This document shows, piece after piece, positions 11,600 through 23,366 of a DNA stretch of 64,000 bases. The first letter of the stretch is position 1, and each line of letters starts with the position of its first letter. The stretch covers positions 1-64,000 of the forward strand of contig JAUGWO010000162.1 in the NCBI GenBank assembly GCA_049724395.1. The letters run 5' to 3'. The notes beneath the pieces are model-generated. The model saw nothing but the letters and a program-made list of their open reading frames with translations. It was not told the origin of the DNA and did not search any database. Made by a program: the position numbers and the translations under genes. Origin of the DNA: Spongospora subterranea f. sp. subterranea. Lineage: Eukaryota > Endomyxa: Phytomyxea > Phytomyxea > Plasmodiophorida.

Positions 11600-12369
11600 C
11601 ATGAATTTAACTAACCCACGACCGTTCTATGATGCAATCATTTGCTATTCCTGGATTATGTCTCTTCCTCTGTCCAAGATTCCAGCATTCCGATCATAGC
11701 CTAGGTTCATGGTCTCATTAACCGTTTGAGGAACGGATGTCGCTTATGGTGCAATGTGCTTTTTCGTGTGACATACAAGATTTAGCTTTGATCTACGGCG
11801 CCTTAGCTCGTGTCGTCATTGCATCAGGTTTGGAATTTCTCCCATCAGCTAGAGATTTTGGCAGGATCTGGGCTTGATAAACAGTTTTTGTGTTTCAAGG
11901 GTGGACTTGACCGAATGTAGAATATGTGCTGATCAGGGCCTGGAACACCTGTTGCTGAAACTGTCTCTGGCGGGTTTGGTGCCAGGTACCACCTGACCGG
12001 GACCGGGATATCTGGCCCATCCTGATCCTTCGAACTTGTTTACTTACTTGAGGCTATCCGCATCTCAAATGAAAGTTTGCTTGCCTAAGGCGATTCCTAG
12101 GATCAGAAACAGGTGCCCAGAAATTGACCGTCAACATCGCCTTTCAAGAAACATGGCGAAACCCTCCGTCTGAGTCGCGCCAGAGCTGATGCAAGCCTGA
12201 ATACGTCCAGGACATGATAATCAGCACGGGACCTAACTTTGGGATCAAACATAAGTAGCGCCCGCCAATGTGTGATCGGCTTTTCAATAGTCAACATTCG
12301 TCAATTTTTCCCTTTCCCTCGTTCCATGGGATCGTCGCAACAGTACTCTTTCGCCTCAGCTATAGAACT
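11600..12369. other. Intergenic region between PRP18 and coiled-coil gene
   Basis: No supported gene was found. Open frames are short. The last 100 bp before 12370 are probably the promoter or 5' leader of the coiled-coil gene: an in-frame Met at 12268 precedes the chosen start but adds an unconvincing Ser/Phe-rich leader. Confidence 0.4.
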
Positions 12370-14180
12370 ATGGAGACGGACGATGCCAGGATGACGACAA
12401 TAAAAGACCTGAAACGCTTCGAGAAAGAGAAACAGTTCATGGCGTCTCGTATATCGGAACTGGAATCTCAAGTTGCAGCGCTTCGAAATCAGGTCGACGA
12501 AGCTGTCGGCCTTCATTCTGTTCACGCGCAGGAGTTGCTCGAATCTAAACAAGCCATTGTCGACGCAGATAATCGGAATAAAATCAATAAGGAAATCGCT
12601 GTGAAATTCGAGAAATCAAACAAGGAGAAAGAGGTGCGAAACGACGAGCTAGAGAAAGAGGTTCGGAAAGTGCAGGAATCATTGCACAACAGCGAAGAAC
12701 GGGTAGAAGCGCTGGAAGCGCAGATTGAGCAAGTCGGCGGCGAAAGACAGGAGTTAATTGATCAAAATGAGCTGATCAACAAGCTGAAAAAGCAGCTAGG
12801 CCAAGCTACGATGGCCGCCAGCAGAGAACAGAACGACGTCCAGAACGCCCTGCAATCGACAAGTATGATGCTCCAGGAACTGAAGCTAGAATACGAGAGA
12901 TTTACTGAGACAAGTCGGACAGAATTTCGGGAAAGATTGGACGCGAAAGACAGCGAGCTGGAAGCTCTTCGACAGCGATTTGAGAGGAACAATCAAGTCA
13001 ACTATGAGAACGCCAGACATATGCTGTTAGAGCAAAAGGAGCTGGTCGGCGCTCTCAAAAGCCAGTTCGACGAATACCGGTAATTGGCCGAATTTGCGCT
13101 TTTTCAGCAAATGAAACTGAATTGCGTTCAAGGAACACTGCTGAACACATGTTCATGACCGAAGCGCGGAAGATGGAGGGAAAGCTGAGCGCGCAAAGCC
13201 TAAAAACATGAATTAGAGATGCAATATGCAGCCAGAACCAAGGACCTGCATTTTCGACGAATGGTCACCGCCAAAGACGCGAAAATCATGAACCTGATCG
13301 AAGGGACGGACCTTCAAGCGTTTCTTATCAAGCATGAAATCGAGATTGACCACTTAAGAAGGCAACACGAAAGAGATCTAGAGATCGTCAAAGAGGAAGT
13401 TGAAGAGGCGCAGATTAAGCAATTCCAACAATTGCAAAATAAGATCGCCGTTCAAGAGCTGGATATCGAGAAATCGGCCCAGAACGTGAAACACCTGGAG
13501 ACAAAACTGAGTGAGACGCTTGATATCGTGAAACAATCGCGAGCTGAGATGTTGGTTAACGAAACGGCTCATGTGGCGCAAATGAACGAAATGCAGGAAC
13601 AGGTGGGCGTCGCGAGATCGGGTGGGACCATGTAAGGAAACTAACCGCTCCACCCGACGATAGGTCCGATTATCGCAGCAGTTGATCGACAACTTGACGA
13701 GGGGTCGTGAAGCTCTCCGACATCGCCTGGTGCGATTGAAGCTGAAAATGAACGGCGAAGGGAAAGACGATCTTGAGTCGCTGTTGAAGCGCCTAACGAT
13801 CGAAACAGAGCGATTGTAGGTGATGTTGCGCCCGTTATTCAACGTATTAATTGCTGTATCGATTGCATAGATCAGGATTGTTTGAGGGCATGATCCTCAA
13901 AAACAAAGCCGCAAACGAGGCTGGCGACAAACTTCGTGCGCAACGGGATCGGCAACGGGAGATATCCGTTGCCCTCAAGACGCACCTTCATGAGCGAACA
14001 CAAAACTTAACAGCGATTACGAAGGCGTTTGAGCGGTTTTTGAAGGCGACCCTTGTTGATCGAACACGGGGAATTTCTCAGGTCTCTTCTGCCAAACCGT
14101 ATCCACTTGCAGAGGACGTCGACGTGAAGGCGAATAAGGCAGGACGACCGCTGTGGACAAAGTTTGAGAACCGAACCTGA
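12370..14180 (+). CDS. Long coiled-coil protein, function unknown
   Basis: The first exon (to about 13080) encodes over 230 residues of almost uninterrupted heptads rich in Glu, Lys, Gln and Leu, beginning METDDARMTTIKDL. Further exons at 13219-13590, about 13655-13818 and 13840-14180 continue the coil (for example IKHEIEIDHLRRQHERDLEI, then LKRLTIETERL joined in phase to SGLFEGMILKNKAANEA by a GTAGGT..ATAG intron). A 67-nt intron (donor GTGGGC at about 13602, acceptor GATAG) joins MQEQ to VRLSQQL. Between 13080 and 13220 two frame changes are not explained by clean introns. No motor, kinase or lipid-binding domain is visible, so a structural or scaffolding protein is the most that can be said. 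Confidence 0.6.
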
Positions 14181-14205
14181 CGGGTCTGATGGAATTTAGG
14201 GAGGA

Positions 14206-14952
14206 ATGGCGTTGATGAGCCCAATTAACGATGAGATCTTCGAGGAACCAACATCAGATAACGACTTTCAAGAGATCTATAACCGTTTGAGGAAATTGGG
14301 ACTGGGGAATACCGATAAAACAGGAGATCGTTTCCGGCAGTCCACAGAGCGGATTACTCCAGAATCAGTTAGAGGCGATGGCGCCGCCATTAGCAGGAAC
14401 TGTGCAGCGGTCAATGGAACTGGCCAGGCCTCACCAACCGTTTCGCCACCCCGCCAGACTCAAGGCCATGATGGCGGATCAGTCGTTTGTTCGCCAAAAT
14501 GTTCTGGACGACCTCAAGGCCGGGTTCGACATAATCAAGAACTTCAACGCGATAACGATGCAATATATGTAGGCAGTGACGCATCGGTTGTGGAACAATC
14601 CCTAAACTGGAAATTCAGGAAGAAAGATATCAGCCTGGATAAAATGGTGCAACTGGCGAATCCTGATAATTGGCGCAAAGGGGCAACGGGAACGTTTGTC
14701 GATACATCACATAAATCGCATAATCAAGCAGAGGCGACCGCGCTGTCGAACCCAGATCAACAGGAATCGCTGCTATATGGGAAGCTGCCGGAAATCACTC
14801 TCGCAGTCCATGCATATGAACCCGAATCCTCAATGTCGATCGAGGATAAGGGTGAAAGCAATACCAAGGCCACGATGTTGAAAACGGCGCAGCTTCAGCC
14901 CGATTTCAACAATAGCCAACAAGTACCGCATCGCCCACGAATAAGAGTATGA
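14206..14952 (+). CDS. Uncharacterised low-complexity protein, maybe 3' part of the coiled-coil gene
   Basis: A 248-codon frame begins MALMSPINDEIFEEPTS and includes YNRLRKLGLGN. A second overlapping frame (14345-14572) reads LEAMAPPLAGTVQRSMELA and DDLKAGFDIIKNFNAI, which looks more protein-like than the main frame there, so splicing probably switches frames. It starts 26 bp after the previous stop on the same strand and could be an additional set of exons of the coiled-coil gene. No family recognised. Confidence 0.35.
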   Translation: MALMSPINDEIFEEPTSDNDFQEIYNRLRKLGLGNTDKTGDRFRQSTERITPESVRGDGAAISRNCAAVNGTGQASPTVSPPRQTQGHDGGSVVCSPKCSGRPQGRVRHNQELQRDNDAIYVGSDASVVEQSLNWKFRKKDISLDKMVQLANPDNWRKGATGTFVDTSHKSHNQAEATALSNPDQQESLLYGKLPEITLAVHAYEPESSMSIEDKGESNTKATMLKTAQLQPDFNNSQQVPHRPRIRV

Positions 14953-15152
14953 GGGAATGGATACTCTAGAATGTTCACTGATTCCGTGTTTCAGCAACGA
15001 CGACCCAAAATTGGAAACGCGCTGGCTCGATCGCCGCATTCTCCAGAGAAACTTTCAGGATCAAGAATCAATGGGGAATCGTATTCACAAAACGAGGCAA
15101 TCAGGCAAAAAGCGAATGAGTCCGACAATTTATAAAAAAAACGCAATACTGG

Positions 15153-16836
15153 TCAACCGTGAGTGACGTGTTGCGTGCTAAGCTTATATTGACCAGGTTT
15201 TCCACTAATCTTAGTGATAAACTGTTCAGGAATGGGCATCTCAATTGGATCGCAGTGATCATTCTCGCCGGGTGTACGAATATTCACCTCAGAGATGTTC
15301 GACGTGACAATACTCGGATCGCTGCAAAAATTGTTAGCGATTGAGTGGCATTATCGGATAAACTGACCGATCAAGGCACTCTTTTGAGAGAATCAACTGA
15401 CAACCATGCGTCTTGTCTACGGCAATGCTGGGAGCAGAACCGGTCATTCCGACCTCAACAGAATGGCAGTTGACTATCTCGACTGTTGAAACAACGGAAC
15501 CGAAAAGAAGTCCTGCCTTTTTGCAGCTATCCAAACAGATAGCCTTCACCTTCATGGGCAACACAATAGTGCAGTTTTCGCACTTATAAATGTAAACAGT
15601 ATGGTTGACTTGAACATCTTCCGGAATCTCAACTTTGTCCACGCCCACGAAGTTCTCGATTAACCATTTTCCTTGATTATGAGATATGCTAGGGGGTTTC
15701 TTTGCCACATTTTTAGCTGGACCCGCTGATGAAACCACATTAGCTTTTTTCGCAGGAACAACAACTAAGCCGGAACGCTCTTCCGCAGGGCGGTTCTTTG
15801 CCTTCATATCGTTTGTAACGCGATTCAACCCTTTCGTGATGGCCGAACCTTGATTGATTTGAGCAAAAACTGCACTCATTCCGGAAGCTGCGGGTGCCGA
15901 TGCAGTTGCTGAAGAGGGTGTAGGTGCAGCAGGTGCACATGGTGCTGGAGGCGGCGGCGGGGCCACAGCAGCGTTGGGGGCAGCAGGTACTGCAGAGGAT
16001 TTGAAATCTTTGAGTGATTTACCTTTGGCATTCCATTCCAACCCAGTGGTATGGTATTGCTTAATGTAAGCCTATACATAGTAAGACCGCATTCATGCCA
16101 AAAATAAGATTTCAAAACCTTCATTTCGTTAAGAGCATTCCGTAATTGTCGAACAAATGCTTTATGTTGATCATCAGACGCCTGGGAAAGCACCTTATTC
16201 AAGTAAAAGGTTGACGCCTCAAGAGATGCCTGCACATGCCCCTGAGGTGTAGTTGGAACGATCACCCAAAACAACGCAGGAAGCGCTTCGGCAAAACCGG
16301 CTTGATGAAAATAGCACTGAAAGTGGGGAGTCAAAAAGCGTTTGAATAACTACACCGATGTTTGACGAACTTTGCTTCTATTATCCTGGGCGGCAACAGC
16401 TTCCTGAACAAGTTTCGAAAGCGGTTCAATATATTCGCGCACATCGCTTTCTTCAGGTTTAGCACATTGTGATGCCGTCTGAACCATACTTCCAACGAAG
16501 GCGAAAGCTTTCTTAGAAAGATTTCCCTAAACATGAACAAGAGCCACTCTTGAAAACCTGTAAAGTTTCGATATTGATTGCATTTACAATCTTCTGTATA
16601 TCGCCGCCGATCGCATCACAGGTCGCCAAAAATGGGTCGACGTGTTCCTTGAAATAGGCTTGGTAAGCAGCTGCTCTGGGCGAAACTGGACCGGATTCAG
16701 CTGTTTCAGAGGGTTGTCCTGCAGGCTTGGCGTTGGAGCTCATGGATGAGCCCATCTTGGCCGGGGCACCCTCTAATTGTTCTAAACGTTTAACACACGA
16801 CTCGAATCGTTGCAGGACGGCATCGAATGTAGCCAT
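15153..16836 (-). CDS. Adenylyl cyclase-associated protein (CAP)
   Basis: CAP recycles cofilin-bound ADP-actin and recharges monomers with ATP. The N-terminal exon starts MATFDAVLQRFESCVKRLEQL, the family's oligomerisation/RLE motif, followed by YQAYFKEHVDPFLATC of the helical folded domain. A central exon has the WVIVPTTPQGHV block. The proline stretch (about 15930-15980) precedes the WH2 region (SAVFAQINQGSAITKGLNRV). The C-terminal beta-helix (CARP domain) includes NHTVYIYKCENCTIVL. An intron near 15360-15405 (donor GTCAGT, acceptor TTTGCAG) must be removed to reach the last exon with PIEMPIPEQFITKI, the conserved PxPEQF end. Length is near the usual 450-550 residues. The internal intron positions between 16030 and 16540 are approximate. 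Confidence 0.93.
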
Positions 16837-16849
16837 GACGACTAATCAA

Positions 16850-18480
16850 GCGAGATTCGATCAAGATATCAGCTCAGTATCACAGATGTGTAATGAGCTC
16901 GCGCCTTGAAGATACGATTAACGGCATGCACCTTCTTAGAAAAGATCTAATCAGGAATTAGTCACAAATGATGAATCTACAGTACACAGAGACAGCCCCT
17001 GAGAATCGATCGTGAACAGTATGGTGTATCTACAGACCGATGTACACAGTGCTGTCCTTTTGTGTATCTACAGACCAAGTGTACACAGTGCTGTCCTTTT
17101 TTGGTGTATCTACAGACCAGTGTACACAGTGTTGTCCCTCGAGTGGTGATGATGACTTGGGACATGGGGGTCGAGGCTGTCGAGGCACCGAGAGTTCAAC
17201 CAACGCTACAGTCAAGCGAATTGTTGGAGACGACCTATTCCGCCCCATTGTATGATTGCATGTGTTGGTTTTTCATCGAAAATGCACATGAAATGCCGCC
17301 TAATTTGATGGCTTCCGGTTTCTAAGGGCATTCACTAGTCTTTTTGACGCCCGCGGCAACAGCCGGAGGCCTCGTGAATTAATGGCTCGGTATTGATCAG
17401 AAGTCTGATCTGATTCAAGATTGCATCAACCCCCCCTCAACGGCGCCAACTGCATGGGCCAGCATGGTGTTTTCAGCCAGTACCAACGATTTATAACAGT
17501 TTTTTCTGTCAACGTTTCGGACAAAGCTGTAGGACCCCGTCAATATTGGACACCAGTTTCATGCAACAAGGAGCTCAGTTTTGTATTTCAAAATCACGCA
17601 GGATGGAGTTTTATTCCGAGATTAGGGATGGGGGCAACAGGTGTGTCAATTTCTAAGCTCAATCTTTTGAGAGTGAGTTGGACCTCTATCAAGGGATGCG
17701 GTAGAGGTGCACTGAATCCTGGGTAGGGATTGGGTGACTTGAAATAGTCTCGTGGAACACATCCTGTCTCGTGGGAAAGGATTGCTTGCGAGCAGTTGTT
17801 GACAGCCAATGAAAAAAAGTTCGGCGGACCAGTCTGTTCGATCTTTAGTGATTAAAAGTTGCCTTGAGTATGACTTCCGTGTGATCTTTGGTTTGTGTCT
17901 TGTTCTATTGTATGTACCTGCATTACACCCTTCTCTGCAACCTTAGCCGCCTTCCCGGTTTTCGAAGCCTGATACAAGTTTAAATCACTCGACTATGCAA
18001 TTTTTGAAGAAACAAGATTACGGTTGGTGTGAAATGCGAGTATACGAAAAGGTGCTGGATGTTGTTGCAGTGATGAATGCGACAGATTATCATCAAGCGC
18101 AACCGGATATTCTCATGCTCAAGCCGATAGCTTATCGCTCAGGCAGCATGACGCGATTGACAGAGTCGCAGCATCAACTGAGTTCACTGTGGACAACAAA
18201 TAAACTAGAAAATGTTGTTTGGTCTATGCAGTAGGAAGTCTCATGCAGTTGAAGAGGATACCACCCACCAGCTAGGCCAATGGGTAAAGTCAGTTCGACG
18301 AGAAGGCAATTGCCAGTTGTCGAATCTTGTAATAACAATGTAACTCCAAGGAATCAATATCGGGTACAATAATGCTCCTCAAACTTGTGCCTCATCTTCC
18401 GTTCAATTGGAAAATAGATCTGAGATTACCTTCTCATTGTTTATTGTGTTGACAGTGTATATCCGCTCTAGTTTACAGTG
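16850..18480. other. Region without a supported gene; contains a minisatellite
   Basis: Apart from the 40-bp repeat at 17024-17138, only short unconserved frames were seen. The best are 17421-17726 and 17995-18234 on the plus strand, neither recognised. The 5' end probably holds the CAP promoter. Confidence 0.35.
17024..17138. repeat. About 40-bp minisatellite, three copies
   Basis: The unit gtgtatctacagaccaagtg followed by tacacagtgctgtccttttt is repeated three times with small indels (gat/aag/ag after 'acc'). It carries the palindrome-like tgtaca/gtgtacac core. Confidence 0.85.
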
Positions 18481-18495
18481 TAGGAGGCCGACAAA

Positions 18496-18651
18496 ATGAT
18501 GCACCGAAACCTGGCATTGCCCGGTGTGTTTCGAGAAGAATTAGAAGTCGACGTAAATCGACGTTACAAGCCGAGTTCAAATAAAATTGTTAGCGTTGAA
18601 ATTAGGCAATTACCAATTGAACAAAGAAACAAACAGTTGACGTTCAAGTAA
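18496..18651 (+). CDS. Small doubtful ORF of 51 residues
   Basis: The frame MMHRNLALPGVFREEL continues to LTFK and stop. It ends just before the 3' end of the orphan ORF on the other strand. No motif; it may be chance. Confidence 0.15.
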   Translation: MMHRNLALPGVFREELEVDVNRRYKPSSNKIVSVEIRQLPIEQRNKQLTFK

Positions 18652-18658
18652 CCTTGCG

Positions 18659-19618
18659 CTAAACTTTGCCATAAATTACCCGAGGAAAGCGTTTGTTCAA
18701 GGCTCTTCCTCTTAAAGCGGTCAGTCGAGCTTGCAAATGCGTCTGCGCAGTAGCGATCGCTCGGAAAACAAGCCTCTTCATCCCAGTCGTGATCTCAGCG
18801 CTGGCCATCCCAAGAGATGAAATCATTTTCTTAGTGGCCTGCAGCTCAACAAACTCATAGTTCGTCACGCCTTTGACACCGCTGGTACCATCACGTACAG
18901 CCTTGTCGATTTTGCCAATGGCAATGTACAGAGGAATGACTGCGGCCACATTCTCGTACAGCCAACAGAGATTTTCCACAGTCAAGTCCGGCTTGCGATG
19001 GGCTAATCGTGCTGCTGGAAGAACGTCCTCCAAGCGGCCCCTCGATATACCAGTGGAACCAACCGTCATGGTACAATTGGCCCAATCCTGCTCCTCTAAA
19101 CGCGTTCCTGCCTCCCACGCCAGGAACATTTTTTTCGGGAGAAAATTCATCGTGCCCACTGCCCGATCTCTTGGGGAGCGAAGTCGGTTCGTGTCAATGT
19201 TATGCCCTAAAGCTCGAGCAATACTTCCACCTGCACTGATTATGTTTACGACAGTTTCTGCGACTGCCATCACTTCCTCATTGGGGGCAAACGGAGCTGG
19301 GAAATGTAGCTCAGGTGTCTCCATGCCGAAGTCGATGCCAGAACCCATGGCACCCTCAGTGAAATTGACCTGACCTGCTCCTCGAGGCTCGCCTTCTGGA
19401 GGAAATAACTGCAACGAGTTCTTTTGCTCCGAGGAGAGAGAGTCTAAAGATCGATGATCGGGCCCCCTACGCCTTTGGGTGCCGAACATCACTTTACAGT
19501 CTGGTGCTGGTGCTGCAGTCCCATCATGATAAGGGCCCCGCAGCCACCAACTCACTGTCACACTGTGTACACTCGTACCAAATTCAGCGCACTGATGACT
19601 GAAGGAAACCGGGGCCAC
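18659..19618 (-). CDS. Orphan single-exon protein of 319 residues
   Basis: An uninterrupted frame of 319 codons is unusual in this intron-rich window. Chosen start MAPVSFSHQCAEFG; internal Met alternatives exist. The middle (for example ETVVNIISAGGSIARALG and ENVAAVIPLYIAIGKIDKAV) looks like helical globular protein. The C-terminus is basic (LTALRGRALNKRFPRVIYGKV). No domain recognised. It diverges from SEC24 with about 220 bp between starts, so a shared promoter is possible. The absence of introns and a GC-rich look relative to neighbours could reflect retroposition or transfer, but I have not measured this. Confidence 0.55.
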   Translation of the reverse strand: MAPVSFSHQCAEFGTSVHSVTVSWWLRGPYHDGTAAPAPDCKVMFGTQRRRGPDHRSLDSLSSEQKNSLQLFPPEGEPRGAGQVNFTEGAMGSGIDFGMETPELHFPAPFAPNEEVMAVAETVVNIISAGGSIARALGHNIDTNRLRSPRDRAVGTMNFLPKKMFLAWEAGTRLEEQDWANCTMTVGSTGISRGRLEDVLPAARLAHRKPDLTVENLCWLYENVAAVIPLYIAIGKIDKAVRDGTSGVKGVTNYEFVELQATKKMISSLGMASAEITTGMKRLVFRAIATAQTHLQARLTALRGRALNKRFPRVIYGKV

Positions 19619-19836
19619 TGCCCCCTATATGTTCATTCCTTTCACAGCTGTTACCGTCTCTTCTGCGTGGCGCAGGCGCGATTGCATTATCATAGAAACT
19701 GGCGATTATCGGATAGCAATACCTGCTTTCATCATAGCACGTGTATTAACCCTTATCCCAACGGCGCTGTAATCGTTCCTGCCGCTGATTTTTTCGCCTG
19801 CACCAGATTGTTGCACCGTTTTGGTGCCGTTAGGTA

Positions 19837-22800
19837 ATGTCCCAGCAGTATTATGATCAAGGCGGATATCAACACGAAGGGACGTCGTACGATCAGCAAG
19901 GCGGATATCAACACGAAGGGGCGCCGTACGATCAGCAAGGCTATTATGACGAAACTGGGCAATGGCATTATTATGAAGCTGCTCCAACCCAACCATTGCT
20001 TAACAACAATCAATATGCAGAAAATCAACAGTACAACTATCAAGAGTCATATCATCAATATAACGACGCTCACAATGTTCAAAATACCCAGTCAAATTCA
20101 AATTGGGCTCAAGCAAATAGTTATCCACAGACCTTGCCCTCATCTACTGACTCCAAAAAGAAACCGGCGATAAACCCGCGACAAATTCCACGACATATTC
20201 GTTGGGCTAATTTGGAAGATGGGACCGTTCCCGAGCCAGTATTGACAGAATATTTTACGTCTTCGGATTCCCATCCTCCGTCACCGTTGGACGACTTCAA
20301 GGTCATCGATGATGGTAAAAATTTGCAGATTATGCGTTGCGGACCGTCCTGTTCATGTTGATTTTGCCTAGGGAACGCATCTCCACGATACATGAGGTTG
20401 ACTTCGTATCAAATACCAGCGTCAAATGATCTGGTAAGAATCGCGCCACTTGACCTTGCGAACGTGTGTGAATTTCAAAAATAGGTCGAATCAACCCGAC
20501 TTTCTATTGGCGCCATTATCACCCCATTATGCATGCCAGGGCCTGGAGAATCCCCTGTTCCAGGTGGGATGAACAAACTTTTGCGTGCCCTTATGATTTT
20601 TATTTTTTTTTTAAGTTGTCGACATGGGAGAAGGTGGGCCGATTAGATGCTCGCGCTGTCACGCTTACCTAAACGCCTTCTCTTCCTTCACGGAGGACGG
20701 GCAAAATTTTATTTGCAACTTTTGCGATATGACCACTTCTCTGCCTCATTGGTACGTCTGCAATGTGGATGGAAATGGTAGCAACATGTGCTTGTTTGGC
20801 AGTGTCCATGCTTCTGAAAGAGGATACAGGCATTCGAAGGGATCGATATGAGCGTCCCGAGCTACATCTTGGCAGTGTTGAATTCATTGCGCCGCCATCT
20901 TATAGCACAAGGTTATAATCGTCATTTTAAGTTGCTGATCGACACTCTCATATTTTGCGTTAGACCTGCTCAAGAGCCGTGTTTCATGTTTGTTATCGAC
21001 GTTTCGTTTGCGGCGATTACTTCTGGACTTCTAAACACCACCATCAAAAGCGTGCAGTCTTGCATTGCGGTCATGGCGGAATACCCTCGGGTCAGGATCG
21101 GGATTATCTCTTATAGCAATGCGGTTCATGTCTATAGTCTAAAGGTTTGACGTCTCCTTAATCATATTCAGCTGGTTCAAGTTTATATATTTAGAAAGGG
21201 GCCGCTGAACCTTCAGTTATGGTCATTGCAAGTTCAGATGACGTATTTGTTCCAGTTCCAGCAGACATGATTCTGGTTCACCCCAATGATCATCTACAGC
21301 GTCAAATGCTTGATAATCTACTATTGAAACTGTATAACTTATTAGGTTTGTTTTTTACGTGATTATTTAGATGTATGTCCAGACCAGGTTTGCACGAACC
21401 TCAGCGTTCCAACTGCACCGCGTTTGGTGCTGCAATTCATGTTGCTGTTGAGGTAATCTGTTAGGCCATTTTCTCTGATCATTCTAAACCTGGACAATTT
21501 CAGGGCATGAGTTCTTGTGGTGGCAAATTAATCATAGTTCAATCTAGTTTGCCGAAAGTTACCCTTGGTGCTTTGGACGATCGTGATGTTGCGTCTGTGT
21601 ACGCCACCGAAAAAGAGAAGGAATTGTTTACTCCACAAGATTCGTTTTACCAACTTCAGGTAAGTTCGAAATTGTCTTGGAACTCCCAACGGCAGCTTAT
21701 TCGAATCTTTTAGGCAACGACATGTGCAGAACGCTGTATTAGTGTTGATTTGTTTGTATCTGCCAGCGCTTATGTTGATATCGCTACGGTCGGTGTCTTA
21801 TCGACCGTCACTGGTGGTCAAATTTTCTTCTATCCAGGTGTCATAATCGCTTTCTTCCTTTTTTCCCATCTAAAGACTTTTGATTAGATTTTCACAGCGG
21901 AAAAGACGGTTATTCTTTAGAATGCGATATGATGCAGTCATTGACACGAGAAACCGGGTTTGAAGTAAACTCAGATTGATTTCGTTTTTCGTGCCTGAAA
22001 TATTTCAGGGCATCATGGCTGTTCGCACCTCGACTGGAATACGTGTGGCTGATTACTTCGGGAATTTTTTCAGACGTGATCCGGCAGAAATTGAATTACC
22101 TGCTATTGACTGTATGGTGGCTCGCGCTTTTGTCTCTCCCTTCTTGTTTATTATCCATGCAGGCGATAAATCTTTTGCGATCCGTCTCGAACATGAAAAT
22201 TCTCTTCCAGATAAGTCACCTGTCTGCATTCAAGCGGCCTTATTGTATACCGCTTTCAATGGCGAAAGACGAATTCGTGTCCATACTATACGCGTCTTGA
22301 GTACTACATCGCTGGCGAATATATACCGACACGCTGATCTCTACTCGGTCGTGAATATATCGATTCGCCAGGTTTGTCTTTTTCGGTCGGCAGACAGTTT
22401 GCGAGTAATATTGTTTATATATTTTTGTTCAGGCGGCAATGCAGTGCTGTGAACAAGGAGTAGCAACAACAAGGTCATTCCTACGTCAAGCGGTTATTGA
22501 TGTTCTGTACACCTACCGCAAAGAATGTGCTGCGGTTTCGAGCTCGGGGGCAGTTGATCCTTCCAGAATCACTGAAATTATTACCACTGTATACCCTTGG
22601 GCTCCAGAAATCTGCTGTATTGCATGATTGCATTCGTGCTGATCAGCGAGTGAATGCATTCATTGCGATTCAATCAATGCCCATCAGCCAGGCACTGACA
22701 TTCTGTTTACCCACATTGTATGCTCTGCATCGGTTGCCAAGTTCAACCATTTGTTTGGCGGTTGAAGATCCTACAGTTTCGCCTATGGCGCTCCCAGAAT

Positions 22801-23330
22801 ACGAGCTGGTTTCTAGAGATTTCATCGAAGATTTCGGAATTTATCTATTAGATAATGGCTTTATTTGCTATATTTATGTAGGACCGAATGCGGATCCTCA
22901 ATTAGGTAATCCATCAGCAAGCTCAATCTCTGATTTTGTGACTAATGTTTGCTTTCCAGTATTTGATTTATTTGGAGTCGAAGATGTTTCACTATACGAA
23001 CCCCATGATCTGTTTGTTTACCCTAATGAAGATCCCTGTAGTTTAGGTACATCTGCGCTTACTCTATTATCGCGTCATCTGACTTGTTTTCGGTCAGCGA
23101 CCCGCGTCTCTAACCTGTTAGACAGAATTCGCACCGGCCGGTGTTGCTATTGCCCTGTGCGAGTGGTCCATGAACGAAGTCAATACCTAACGGAATTCAA
23201 TGAAAACCTTATCGAGGGCACATTTCGGCCACCGGCTGGCTCGAAAATGTCGGGCACGGATCCAGAGTTGATGTCCTATGTTGAATTCCTATGCCATGTA
23301 CATCGACAAATTCAAGACAGATTTACATAA
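19837..23330 (+). CDS. SEC24: COPII coat cargo adaptor SEC24
   Basis: SEC24 selects cargo in the COPII coat at ER exit sites. The N-terminus is a Tyr/Gln-rich disordered tail with two direct 48-bp repeats (YDQQGGYQHEG). Splicing at about 20314-20371 gives FKVIDDG-NASPRYMRLTSYQIP, and a second intron leads to LSIGAIITPLCMPGPGESP. The zinc-finger exon (20624 on) has PIRCSRCHAYLNAF and FICNFC. Trunk and gelsolin-domain exons follow, including LRRHL, CFMFVIDVSFAA, a 39-nt intron before MSRPGLHEPQRSNCTAFGAA, GGKLIIVQSSLP and a final exon with LILPESLKLLPLYTLGLQKS. About ten introns are needed. At 22546-22550 a run of five G puts the frame out by one: with four G the text would read SSGQLILPES. Either a sequence error or a lesion. 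Confidence 0.93.
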
Positions 23331-23366
23331 ACAAATCGAATTATTGAATATATATAGTTTAGAGCT

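Noticed and set aside
19454-19837. 127-residue plus-strand ORF before SEC24
   Set aside because: It is largely antisense to the orphan ORF and its divergent promoter region, with no motif.
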